Assembly: GCA_003576695.1 (NCBI GenBank)
Contig: QOZQ01000004.1
Coordinates: forward strand, 431,328 to 495,327
DNA from: Taklimakanibacter lacteus
Lineage (GTDB): Bacteria; Pseudomonadota; Alphaproteobacteria; Rhizobiales; Aestuariivirgaceae
DNA length: 64,000 nt
Reading direction: 5' to 3'
Positions 43,557-53,300 of the stretch are shown in pieces; positions within the stretch are counted from its first letter, which is position 1, and the number at the start of each line of letters is the position of its first letter. The position numbers and the translations under genes were made by a program. Below the pieces are notes generated by a model. That model made no database searches. It saw only the letters and a program-made list of their open reading frames with translations, and was not told the DNA's origin.

Positions 43557-44327
43557 TTTGAACCGCCGTCGTGAGCCATAATCGAATATCAGCGATTTTG
43601 CGGCTTTCCCAAGCACTCTATGGCGAGGGTCACTCGTGTGTCAAACCCTGCGGCAATTGCCGCAGGCGTGCTAATGCACGGTCGGGATCTCACGAACGTG
43701 CAGGTCATCGATATTGCCCGGAAGAACGCTCGTGGCGACGGTCGAGGACTTCGAAGCCCTGACGCGGCTCAAGACGCAGCGGTCGCGGCGGCGGTCGATC
43801 TTTCTTTCTATCTCGTCGTCCAGGATGTTCTGACGGCGAGCTATTGGAGATGCGCAAGGCGCAGGTCCGGAGCGCAAGTTCGGTGACGTTCCCACCGCCA
43901 CCCTTACGGTGCTGCGCCAGATGATCCCGTGGCGCCGTGTGACGGGCAGAAGCGGCTGCTCGGCATGGTCGTCCGTGATTTCAATGCAGGAGCACCCGGC
44001 GAGCAATCTCTATTCGGGTGAACCCGAGGGGCCGGAGAAGAGGGCGGGACCGGCGGCAGGTGTGCCGGCGAAGGAGATTCCGCCGGGGTGGAGGCCGGCG
44101 CACGTGCTTTGCGGTGTGCCCGCGCCGACCGTTAGTTGTAGTTTCGCTACGCATCTGATCTGACAGCATAAATAAAAATTTCATCAAACTTAAATGTATT
44201 GAACAACGCGGAGTTAAACACATAAAGCCGGGGAGCCGGTTTATCTCGCATTGTAGTGGTTATTCTAACTCTATTGAGGGGGGCCTGCGATTACCGTCCG
44301 TCAAATTTCGGGAACGGGAGTCGTCAT
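43557..44327. other. 771-base region without a recognisable gene
   Basis: Lies between the divergent GT75 and exported-protein genes. Several ORFs of 60-110 codons occur on both strands at 43620-44160 but have no ribosome sites, no hydrophobic or domain features, and mutually overlap. The last 150 bases are AT-rich and probably hold the promoter of the gene at 44328. The GC-rich middle could be decayed coding sequence. Confidence 0.5.
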
Positions 44328-44855
44328 ATGCTTAATTCGAGAATGATGCGCGTCGCGCTGCTGGCAGCCTGCACGATTGCTTTTACAGCCGATCTCGCGC
44401 TTGCGGCAAAGAAACTGAAGCTTGCCAGCCTGCCGCCCAACAACGACTATTCGCGCTCCGTGTCGGTTGGATCGGACCGGGGCGGAGTGGTTCTGAACTA
44501 CGGCCTGCGCATGCTGAGATGGCGCCAGAACGGCACGAAGGTTCGCTTCAGCGGCAGCTGCCAGTCGGCCTGCACGCTCTATCTGGGCCTGGCGCCCAGC
44601 CAGGTATGCGTCAGCCCCGGCGCCTCTTTCAGCTTCCATTCGCCCTTCGGCGCGTCGGCCCACGGCAACCGGGTGGCACAGCAATTCATGATGCGGAACT
44701 ATCCCGGCTGGGTGAAATCCTGGATACGCAGCCAGGGTGGCCTTTCGGGGCGGATGAAGACCATGAGCTATGGCTATGCCAGCCGTTTTATCAAGGCCTG
44801 CGGGTCTGCGGTGGTCCGCCGCGGGTCGAAATCGCGCCTGCGTGTTGACGGCTAA
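44328..44855 (+). CDS. Exported hypothetical protein with ClpP/crotonase-like signature
   Basis: 175 residues. The ATG has GGGAG 7 bases upstream; a signal peptide (MMRVALLAACTIAFTADLALA) ends near residue 27. The body carries SGSCQSACTLYLGL (Ser80) and ASFSFHSPFG (His104), an arrangement like the Ser/His of ClpP-fold periplasmic proteins common in Hyphomicrobiales and lacking a known role. Cys79, Cys82 and Cys94 could form disulfides. A truncated copy lies near 41.2 kb. Followed by a good terminator. Fold assignment is tentative. Confidence 0.78.
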   Translation: MLNSRMMRVALLAACTIAFTADLALAAKKLKLASLPPNNDYSRSVSVGSDRGGVVLNYGLRMLRWRQNGTKVRFSGSCQSACTLYLGLAPSQVCVSPGASFSFHSPFGASAHGNRVAQQFMMRNYPGWVKSWIRSQGGLSGRMKTMSYGYASRFIKACGSAVVRRGSKSRLRVDG

Positions 44856-44889
44856 GACCTCAGAACCAACCACATCCTTGAGATCGTGA

Positions 44890-44917
44890 GCGCGGGTCCG
44901 AAAAGGCCCGCGCTTTT
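44890..44917 (+). terminator. Rho-independent terminator
   Basis: GCGCGGGTCC (44890-44899) pairs with GGCCCGCGC (44905-44913) with one bulged base and a GAAAA loop, followed by TTTT. Ends the exported-protein transcript. Confidence 0.78.
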
Positions 44918-45055
44918 GGTTGTCTAAGCCGCCAGGAAGCCTGTTTTGGCCCGATATTTGCTCCAGAGCGAGGTAACCATGATCTTACCAAAGGGTAGAT
45001 TGTGGGTTAATGAAGTGTTAATATTTGTCCCATTGTGAGTTGTAGTGTGAAGGCG

Positions 45056-45370
45056 ATGAAAACCACACAAAAGTTCGTACTGGTCCTCGGTGCTCTCGTG
45101 CTGGGCATCAGCAACAATGTCGTTTCAGGGCAAAGTGCAGCCCGGCAGTGCGCCTCGGAAGAATGCGCTTGCGAGGAGGCGCTTCAGAAAAACACGGTCG
45201 AAGCACTGGAAGACTTCCTGAGAAAGTATCCGCAAAGCGTCTATGGCGGCAAAAGCGCTTGCGCGGCGCTGGCAATCCCGCCCGGGGACGGGCTTGTGGT
45301 TCCCGAAGGCCAGAGCCATGACGATAGTCGCGCGCCGGAAGACCCCGTGGTTGTGCCTTCCGAAGGCTAA
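45056..45370 (+). CDS. Small exported hypothetical protein
   Basis: 104 residues. Signal peptide MKTTQKFVLVLGALVLGISN with cleavage near residue 24 (VSGQS). The mature domain has four cysteines (CASEECACEEAL...ACAAL) and the helical stretch NTVEALEDFLRKYP, then an acidic proline-rich tail. The same core recurs in the protein encoded at 53910 (about 23 of 36 residues identical). Likely periplasmic; the NTxEALExFLxKYP pattern resembles a single TPR-like helical hairpin. Function unknown. Confidence 0.75.
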   Translation: MKTTQKFVLVLGALVLGISNNVVSGQSAARQCASEECACEEALQKNTVEALEDFLRKYPQSVYGGKSACAALAIPPGDGLVVPEGQSHDDSRAPEDPVVVPSEG

Positions 45371-45795
45371 GCATTTGAGCATGCGCGACATAAGACGAAT
45401 CGGCCAAACAGCCTGGAAGTAGACTATTCTTCGCAATTCGCACTCGATTGAGCGAGAAGTTGAAGAGGCCAAGCTGCCGTAATGCCAAATCCAGTCGGCA
45501 TCCGTTGCGTCTGGAGTCGCCCCTTCGCCGATGGCGGCGGGTTATTAGCATTTAGCCGCGGCACAGGCTCAAGCCGACGGCGGGGCTTACTCAGTAGGAA
45601 TAAAGACGTATAAAAATGATCCTTTTTAAGAATTTGGCAATAAACATTGTGGCTTTCCTGTCACACTGACCAAAATTTCCCCGATGTCCAGCAAGGTTCC
45701 TTGACCGCCAGGGCCCCCTGTCAGATGTTGGAACATATGAGTCTGCCAAGCAGGCTTAAGCTGTACGCTTTGAGTTGAGGGATGGGGAAAAAATC
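45371..45795. other. 425-base spacer upstream of the porin gene
   Basis: No gene of convincing length. AT-rich at about 45600-45660, a likely promoter area. A 17-codon ORF begins at 45617 (hydrophobic, MILFKNLAINIVAF) but has no clear ribosome site. Confidence 0.5.
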
Positions 45796-47136
45796 ATGAA
45801 GATTACGAAATGGGCGCTTTTGTCGGGTGCGGCGATGTTGGTCGCCACGACAGCGGCACGCGCCGATGATTTGAGCGCGCTCAAAGCGGAGATCGAGGCC
45901 TTGCAGACGCGAGTTTCGCAACTCGAGACCCAGCCGCAGGCGTCGATGCCTTCAGGCTACAGCCTGCTGTCGATCCGTGATGGCCAGGGCACGTACGAGG
46001 GTATCCTCCCCGAGCGTGCTGCCGATCGGGTTCAGGAGAATTCGGGCTTTACGCTTTCGGTCCTGCCTACGGCTGACGCTGCTCCGGCAGCAGAAGTCTC
46101 CGTGTCGGGCGAAATCCGCACGGCGCTGGTCTACAGCGATTTCGATGCGACCGAAGATGACAATGTCGACTTGAAGGTGCGCGGCCGAATCTACATCAAG
46201 GGCAAGGCTGACACGGCGGTCGGCGAGGTGGGCGGCTATTTCCGTCTGCAAGCCGATGGCGGCGGCAATTTCCGGGACTACTCCGAGAATGCCAAGATGA
46301 ACAAAGCCTATGGCTGGTGGAAGTTCGCTCCTAACTGGGAACTCATGGCGGGCTACAACGACAACACTGGCGCTCTGCAGGTGGGTTGGGACTGGAATGC
46401 GGCGACTGGCCCGACATTTTCCTTCGGTCCTTCGAACACTAACAACGAGCAGATGCGTCTCGCCTATGCAAATGGCCAGTGGGCCTTTGCGATATCCCTC
46501 GAGGACCCGGATGAATTCTTAGGCCAGGATATCGCATTCGATGCAGATGGCGATGGTGTTATCGCTGCCGGCGAGGGAACTGTCGCCGGCTCGGCCGATA
46601 CTTCTGACCTCCCGAATTTGCAAGGTTACCTGCTCTACACGTCGGACGCATTTACCGCTCAGATCGCCGGTCTTGTCCAGGATGATGATTTCGGGGACGA
46701 CCTTGATTGGGCAATCGGCGGTGGCGCGACCGTCAATGTAAGCAGTTTCACCGTTACGGCGGGCGTGGTTCTTGGTGAAGGTACTTCGTCCTATGCAAAC
46801 AACGTCGGACCGCTGACTGCCGACGAAGAATTTTGGGGAGCATCGGTCGGCATATTGGCCTATCTCTCGGAAGATACCCGCCTCGAATTGGGTGTAGGCT
46901 ATGAGGATTATGATAATGCGGGCAACGCCTTGGGCTTCGGCGGGGGCGTATACTGGACGCCAGTTAGCCAGGTAACGCTTGGCGTTGGCGCGACCTATAT
47001 CGATCGCGGCGATAGCGCGACCTTCGTGGCATTCGATACCGATGCTGACCAGGTTCCGGATACATTGGACATCGTCGACATTGACGACAACGATAGCCTG
47101 GAGATTTTCTTCGGAACCTGGTTCAGGTTCCCGTAG
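45796..47136 (+). CDS. Outer-membrane porin with N-terminal coiled coil and EF-hand-like loops
   Basis: 446 residues. Signal peptide to about residue 24 (AARADD), then a short coiled coil (LSALKAEIEALQTRVSQLE), then a beta-barrel starting with VSVSGEIRTALVYSDF and ending FFGTWFRFP with terminal aromatic residues, as in alphaproteobacterial porins. One loop contains a textbook EF-hand loop DADGDGVIAAGE (249-260), another the Asp-rich DTDADQVPD (from 414), so calcium binding at the cell surface is plausible. A GGGGA-type ribosome site precedes the ATG. Solute specificity unknown. Confidence 0.87.
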   Translation: MKITKWALLSGAAMLVATTAARADDLSALKAEIEALQTRVSQLETQPQASMPSGYSLLSIRDGQGTYEGILPERAADRVQENSGFTLSVLPTADAAPAAEVSVSGEIRTALVYSDFDATEDDNVDLKVRGRIYIKGKADTAVGEVGGYFRLQADGGGNFRDYSENAKMNKAYGWWKFAPNWELMAGYNDNTGALQVGWDWNAATGPTFSFGPSNTNNEQMRLAYANGQWAFAISLEDPDEFLGQDIAFDADGDGVIAAGEGTVAGSADTSDLPNLQGYLLYTSDAFTAQIAGLVQDDDFGDDLDWAIGGGATVNVSSFTVTAGVVLGEGTSSYANNVGPLTADEEFWGASVGILAYLSEDTRLELGVGYEDYDNAGNALGFGGGVYWTPVSQVTLGVGATYIDRGDSATFVAFDTDADQVPDTLDIVDIDDNDSLEIFFGTWFRFP

Positions 47137-47180
47137 GAGCTACCCAGCTGAAAGCTGGTCAATTCCCACTGCTGCATTTT

Positions 47181-47217
47181 AAGACCTCTGCTGCCCGTGA
47201 AGGGCAGCAGAGGTCTT
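47181..47217. terminator. Perfect 16-bp hairpin between convergent genes
   Basis: AAGACCTCTGCTGCCC pairs perfectly with its reverse complement across the loop GTGAA. It lies between the ends of the porin gene and the SGNH hydrolase gene and probably terminates both directions; the plus-strand continuation is TCTTCTCTTATT rather than a clean T run. Confidence 0.8.
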
Positions 47218-47287
47218 CTCTTATTGAGATGCGCGATTGCGCCACTGAGTTCCATTCGTCGCTTCCTCGCACTACGGTCGCACAGGG

Positions 47288-48382
47288 TTACAACTCATCG
47301 AGGAAAAAACGACACTCGGGAAACTGCTGCCCAGCCTCAGCTTCCTTTACCTCCCGGACCAGGTAGCATTTATCGCGAACGATCTTGATGATTTGCTCCC
47401 CCACCTCGCGATGACCGATTGCCGTCATGTGCTGATCAAGGGGATAGCCACTTCCGCGACGCGTCGGATACCCAAGCACGAACAATCTAGAAATAGCATC
47501 GGGCCGTGGCTGCGCTCTGGCCAAGGCAGCGCGGCTGATCTCCGCCGGCCAGGGGAGGCGCTGCACGATCACCAGCGTACTGTGCGGTGCTAGCTTCGCC
47601 CTTTGTGACAACTCGTCAAACTTGGTGAATAGAACGCTGAAGAAATATTTGGCCTCATCGGCCCGTTCTTGGGCATGGGCGGATGCAAACAGCGACCCGA
47701 CAAGGCGCCTAACTAACCAAAGGACATGCTTCCCGGCGAAATACTTCGTTTGGTCGAGATGCTGTCGCCTTGTTGTCTCGTAGACGTTGTTACCACTAAT
47801 CGGCAGCTTGTTGCCGTGGTCGACAAAAGTTTTGTTCTCCTCCAGGTCGTTATGTGAATACTGAACAATCAGTGTATTCAATCGACTTGCATCAGCTCGG
47901 TTTGAAATATCGAACTCCCTGACCGTGCCATACGAGGATACTGCGAGATTCAAAACCTTGATGCCAGTTTCATTTTCGACGATCGATGCGAATGTCTCGT
48001 CGTCCTCTACACCCCATCCCATCGCAATAGAATCGCCTAAAACGAATATCTCCGGCGCTTGCAAAGATTGCTCGTTGTCACGGACACCAAGTGAATTGAT
48101 CGTCACGGTGGTATCAAACTCGCGGCCCGAGAATCTGCAGGATCCTGGTTTGAGAGTATAGGTCAGCTTTCGATCATACTTGGCGCAGTCCGGCAGGTAC
48201 TGGATATATCGCTGGTCCTCGGCGTAGTAGTATTGCCTCATGGCCGGCATCATGGAGTTCGGTATGTACCCCGGAAAACGAAGCATCAATTCCAGAATAC
48301 CTTCGGCAGATACGGCGGTAATCGCGAAAATCATCGCTAACGAGGCGATTTTACCGGCCGCGTTACGCCAACGTGCTGCCAT
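47288..48382 (-). CDS. Membrane-anchored SGNH/GDSL hydrolase-like protein
   Basis: 364 residues. N-terminal membrane helix (about 10-30), then FVLGDSIAMGWGV (block I Ser), NLAVSSYG (block II Gly), YSHNDLEEN (block III Asn) and near the C-terminus DQHMTAIGH (block V Asp/His), the SGNH catalytic set. Such proteins hydrolyse or transfer acyl groups, often on surface polysaccharides. It is 17 bases downstream of a large glycosyltransferase gene in a three-gene minus-strand operon, so editing of that glycan's acyl groups is likely. Active domain predicted periplasmic. Confidence 0.82.
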   Translation of the reverse strand: MAARWRNAAGKIASLAMIFAITAVSAEGILELMLRFPGYIPNSMMPAMRQYYYAEDQRYIQYLPDCAKYDRKLTYTLKPGSCRFSGREFDTTVTINSLGVRDNEQSLQAPEIFVLGDSIAMGWGVEDDETFASIVENETGIKVLNLAVSSYGTVREFDISNRADASRLNTLIVQYSHNDLEENKTFVDHGNKLPISGNNVYETTRRQHLDQTKYFAGKHVLWLVRRLVGSLFASAHAQERADEAKYFFSVLFTKFDELSQRAKLAPHSTLVIVQRLPWPAEISRAALARAQPRPDAISRLFVLGYPTRRGSGYPLDQHMTAIGHREVGEQIIKIVRDKCYLVREVKEAEAGQQFPECRFFLDEL

Positions 48383-48399
48383 TGGTCGTTTCTCAATCG

Positions 48400-50307
48400 C
48401 TACAGGTCGGATCGCAAACGAAACTTGTCAAATGCCGGACTGCTCTGAGTCCAACCCAGATCGACTAGTTGCTCGGAGTTTCTGTATTCTACAGATTGGG
48501 AATTCCGGATTGTCAGGTTCGGTTGCTTCTTTATGACGGCGAGGTACGCCTCCCTTTCCTCGAGGCTTTTCTCTTCAACTTCGGCATTGTCCAGGACTTC
48601 TACTTCCGTTCTGAGGTGGAACCCCGTGAGGAACTTGAAGTGGAGCAACGCACCAGTGACGGGCGAAAGTTCCGCCTGATTGATGAGGTGTTGGGCTACA
48701 AGGTAGCGCATTCCGTCTCGCCATTTGACGAGCGGAACCTTTGTCAGGCATGGTGGCCTCGAATTGCGACCGCGCCAGAAAAGTCTCTCCCTGACTCCTC
48801 CATACATCTGAATCGGAGGAAACACCCCACTGATGGGCCTGAGCCAACCGGGCTTCGGATCGAAATAGGGGGCAGTTTCAACGAAGGACTCACCTTGGCG
48901 ATAGGTAAAGTCCGATGCAGGTCCGTCAGCGTACATATCGATCATTGATGCAGACATCGCATCGGCACCATCGTCACCGAGAAAACCACAAAACTGCTGG
49001 AGCGAGACGTTCTCGGATCCCGGATAGACGAGAAGCTCATCACCATCTATGACGACGCACCAATGCCCTTTGCAAAAGGCGTTCAACACCGCGTTGCTCC
49101 AGTTTGGCGGGTCGATATTGTTGGCAAAGTGCGAGCCCTCGGTATGAAAGCAATGGCAATCCTCCTGGTCGAGGAGATATTCCGTTGTTCCATCGTCGGA
49201 GCCGTTATCCATACACAAGAAACGATCGACTCCGAGCTTGCGGTGATATTCGAGGAAGTACGGCAGTCGCAAGAGTTCGTTCCTCATGCCAACAACGCAA
49301 AGTACTTCGTCGCGAGCAAATTGCATCCTGCGAGTATCAATCTTCGCGAGTGGCGTATCTGTGACTTGCCGGTTGGCTTGCTTCGCCCACTTACTTTTAA
49401 TTCCCAATTTTTCTATGGTCTTTTCGCCTGCGACCATTGCAAGCTCGTCGAGGGCCCATTCATGGCGTATCATGAACGCGCGCGTTCTTACCTCGATTTC
49501 TTCCGCTGTGTAGTGTGGCAAGTCACGATGGTCGGCAAGGTACCTGTCGCAGATCTCACAAAGAAAACTTCCTTGCGGCGGAAGCTTCACGAGCTCCAGG
49601 CCGATATACTGTGGGAATGATCCATAGATCGGCAAGAAAAGCGCCTTGTTTGCGCGCTCCGTCACCTCATCCCTGAATTGCGGCAGCCACAGCTTGAACA
49701 TCTCGATCCAACGAATGGGATAAAACGTATCAGGCGTGCCGAAGAGGTCGGTGGGAAGACCTTGCTCGCGAACCAGGTCGCTGATGAGGTCAGGGCCAAT
49801 CTCATGACGTAGTGTGCCGGCTCTGCAATTCTCGAGACACCGACGGTACAATTCAAGAACCATGGAATCGCCGGCAGGAAACGCAATCTGGCTGCTCCCG
49901 AGGGCGCCAGCCTCTCGTTCCGGCTTCTCCTGTGCCCACGCGCGACTGACTTCGGGGATATCGGAAGACAGGCATATTGCATCCACATCCGACCACCATC
50001 CGCCACGCTCCGACAGCAGCTTGAATCGGAAGAGATCCGAAAATGGGCTGATCTCGGATTTCCCGGTCATCGGATTGTCCCAATAGAACAACTCGGATCG
50101 GGGGATAATTTTGTTGGCATCCCGCAAGCGAACGCCAGGCGGCACTGCTACCTTGTCGTAGCAGTACAGGTCAAACCTATGACCCATCTTAATGAAAGAG
50201 GCCAAGCATGCGCGAAGCAAGGGGCCAAGAGGAGCGCCGTGCCAGAACCCCTGGAACAAAGTGCGTTCCCGGCGATGCGACAACAAGGTGGGGTTGAGCT
50301 TTATCAT
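48400..50307 (-). CDS. Two-domain glycosyltransferase (GT32-like plus GT2-like)
   Basis: 635 residues from an ATG with GGAG 8 bases upstream; a GTG 20 codons earlier overlaps the upstream stop as GTGA and is an alternative. The N-terminal half (about 1-290) has HRFDLYCYD, FSDLFRFKLLSERGGWWSDVD (DxD donor-metal motif), like GT32/capsular alpha-glycosyltransferases. The C-terminal half (about 330-620) has VVGMRNELLRLPYFLEYHRKLG, MDNGSDDGT and VIDGDELLVYPG, like the GT2/GT92-type family. Two transfer activities in one chain are likely. Cytoplasmic. Confidence 0.85.
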   Translation of the reverse strand: MIKLNPTLLSHRRERTLFQGFWHGAPLGPLLRACLASFIKMGHRFDLYCYDKVAVPPGVRLRDANKIIPRSELFYWDNPMTGKSEISPFSDLFRFKLLSERGGWWSDVDAICLSSDIPEVSRAWAQEKPEREAGALGSSQIAFPAGDSMVLELYRRCLENCRAGTLRHEIGPDLISDLVREQGLPTDLFGTPDTFYPIRWIEMFKLWLPQFRDEVTERANKALFLPIYGSFPQYIGLELVKLPPQGSFLCEICDRYLADHRDLPHYTAEEIEVRTRAFMIRHEWALDELAMVAGEKTIEKLGIKSKWAKQANRQVTDTPLAKIDTRRMQFARDEVLCVVGMRNELLRLPYFLEYHRKLGVDRFLCMDNGSDDGTTEYLLDQEDCHCFHTEGSHFANNIDPPNWSNAVLNAFCKGHWCVVIDGDELLVYPGSENVSLQQFCGFLGDDGADAMSASMIDMYADGPASDFTYRQGESFVETAPYFDPKPGWLRPISGVFPPIQMYGGVRERLFWRGRNSRPPCLTKVPLVKWRDGMRYLVAQHLINQAELSPVTGALLHFKFLTGFHLRTEVEVLDNAEVEEKSLEEREAYLAVIKKQPNLTIRNSQSVEYRNSEQLVDLGWTQSSPAFDKFRLRSDL

Positions 50308-50363
50308 GCGCAGTCTCCAGCAACCCATCCGATCGATACAAAGTGAGTATTTGCCGAAGCCCC

Positions 50364-53300
50364 TCACTCGTCCCAGGTCAATACCAGCTTGCGCCAGAAT
50401 GCGTTTGCCGGTGCTGGTGAAGACCCCTTCGGCAAACGGATTGCCAGGTTCAAATCGAAGGGGACTTTGGCCATTTGTCTGTTCTCAAGCACGATTTCGT
50501 GGAGCTGAAATTTCTCGGTTACCCGCTTCCAGCCGGAAAATTCATGACAGTTCCGCGGCGTCTCGGTACGCCAATCGGCGAGTTGATCCGGTCTGGTCAA
50601 AGCCATTGCAAACTCGAACGGTGAGGCCTCTTCATGGGCGATTTCCACATAGCCGATCAACCTGCGGGCAAAAGGCGGAAAGGAGTCGCTGAGTACGGCG
50701 ACAACTGGTCCTTTTGTGTTCGGACGCAGAAAAATTCCTCCCTCGCGCGGGAAAAGCAAGGTTGGCAATGTCGAAGGGTGATTCGTGACAAGCTTCGCGT
50801 GGGCATAATCCTCGGGAGTGAATTCGCGTGCCCGCTGTCGTGTTTGCAGGACCCGACTGCGGGGCCTTGTCGTCTGTTCCGCACCGAGCAACCGCCGTAG
50901 TTTGATATTGGAGAAGCATGCTGTGGCGGACCGGCCTCCGTCGCGAGATACTGGTCTGACCGCGATGACAAGGTTCATGGCGGAAGAAGAGGGTTCAGAA
51001 AGCCGCGCCTCAACCTCTCGCGATTCGTTGGGAAGCGAAAGCAGGCACCAGCCGCTGCTTCCCGCCCCCGGCTTCCGGCCCGCGCCAGCAATGGCCAAAG
51101 CCGGGTCCAGGTTCATCGGTACGATCATGACCAAGATTTCTGCCGATTCGACTATTGGCTGGTCAAAAGCGACGGTGAGTGACACGCCAATGGTCGCAGG
51201 TGGACACCCGGCAGGGAGCGTCGCGACGGAAATTTGTCCTCTTGCCTCGAGATAGAGGCGGTCCGGATCGCTCTCCAGGTAGAACGAAGGAGACACATTC
51301 GGAGATCGCGGCGTGGGAACGGTGAACATGCGAAGATCCCGACCGCCTAACAGGGTTTCGTAAGGTACGCCGGAATTGAGTTCCGCCACGGCCTTCTCGA
51401 TTTCTGAATCGCTCCTAAGCACCTTAACCGCATTGGCGAACGAGTCCTGCTGCTGGGATTGCGCAAGCAAGGACAGCGCCGTGCTCGGCCTCCCTTCCGA
51501 AGCCGCAATCCTGGCGAGCAGGTTCAGGGCTTCGTCCGATCCGGGTCTTAAATCACAAAGGTGAAGGAACTGCGCGTCCGAAGGTGAGAAACGCAAGTTG
51601 TCGCGAAGGCCATAAACTTCCGATCGACTGATATGCGCCGAGAACGCAAGATGATATAGATATTCAAGTCCTTTGAAGCCGTGCTTCTTGTAGGTCTCGA
51701 ATGTCGGCAGCCGATTGTCGTACCAGTGGGAGTTGCGGAACATCCCGCGCGTACTGGAGCGGTACCAATAGAGAGGTTCCGGCACGACGCGAAGCTTCAT
51801 ATCCGCGAGAACGGCGCGAGCAAAGAACTCCCAGTCTTCCCCTGTCCGGCCAAATAGCTCGACCTGGTATCCTATCTTGTCAAAGACTTCCCGTCGGATC
51901 ATGGCACTTGCGTCACCAAAGGAGTTCTCAATGAAGCCCAGGTCCAAGGAGCCGCCAAGTGTGATATATTGGATATAGCCGGCTTCTTCCCTGACCGGGA
52001 TGGTTTCGCCGTAAAGAGTTCGGTGAAAGCATGTACAAATGTCCGCGCTCGAACTGGCCATCGAATGGACAAGCGTCGACACTGCCGATGTGAACAGTGC
52101 GTTGTCGTCGTCCAGAAACAGAACATAGTCTCCCTTGGCCGCGCGCACGCCGGTATTCCGCGCGGCGCCAAGATACTTGTTCTCTTCCCGCAGGATCTTC
52201 CAGCCTCGCTTCGTAAAGCTCGGCTCCAATGCATCCAGAGCCACCCGGGACTCCGCGAGCCTGCTTCCGTCATCAACGAGAATCAGCTCGAGATTCTCGT
52301 AGTCCTGCTGCTCCACCGACTTTACCGCCTGCAACAAATATTGCGGTCGGTCGTGATGGACCAGAACCACCGAGACCAGAGGCGACGTCGTGTTCTCCGG
52401 GGCCGAGCGTGGTTTCCTTTCGCCGGCGCCAGCGGCAACTGCATCAAGATGGCGTACCCAGTCGTCGCTGCTTGATCTCAGTGCAGCGCTGGGGACGATC
52501 TTCGGGGATCCCGTCGTGACGGCATCGATTATCTTCTGTGCCAACGAAGTGGGCGAAGGTTCGCAGAGGCTATCTGGGTGGCATTCCGGCGCCAAGATTT
52601 CCGGGATGCTTCCGACAGCCGTCGCAATGAATGGGAGTTGTGTCGAGACGCATCCGGTTACCCACATGTTTGTTGCCGATGCATAGGCCGGAAATACGGC
52701 CAATGCTTTCCGGGCATGCATGTATGCCAGACATTCTCTTGGGCTGACATGCGGCAGAAATTTCACTTCGAAAGGCCAGTTGCGGGCCCGTCTGAGCACC
52801 ATCCCGCCACTGTGCTCACCCAAAATTTGGTCGAAGGACCCAACCACCGTGATCACGAGATCGTTTGGTACCTTGCCGGTCACTTTGTCGAGCGCGTCGC
52901 ACAGGAGAGTCAGCCCCGTGTGATATTCGTGCCCAGCGCAGAAGACAAGCTCGGTTGCCCATTCGACCGGCTCACCGGGCCGCCGATCGGGCAGGAGCCA
53001 CTCATTGGGCAATACGGGCATCATGACCACCGCGTCGGCGGGCAGTTTCCAATCCATGTGCTGCATCCAGGATAATACAGCTTTGGAAGTACAGATCAGG
53101 CTACCACATTGTTCAACGCAGTACCTCTCCATGTGAGCGCAAGCAACCTGCTCGACGTTGGTTAGAAACGACTTGTTAGATTCGGCCTTCCAGACGGTCG
53201 GGGATTGTACAATGACATGGAACTGGGGGGGATCCTTGTAGACACCCGTTTCGACTGCAAGAAGCGAGTAATATCCCAGTCCGCCCTCGAGCATGAAATA

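Noticed and set aside
43620..44160. Several 60-110 codon frames between the GT75 gene and the exported protein gene
   Set aside because: They overlap on both strands, lack ribosome sites, and show no signal peptide, helix pattern or known motif.
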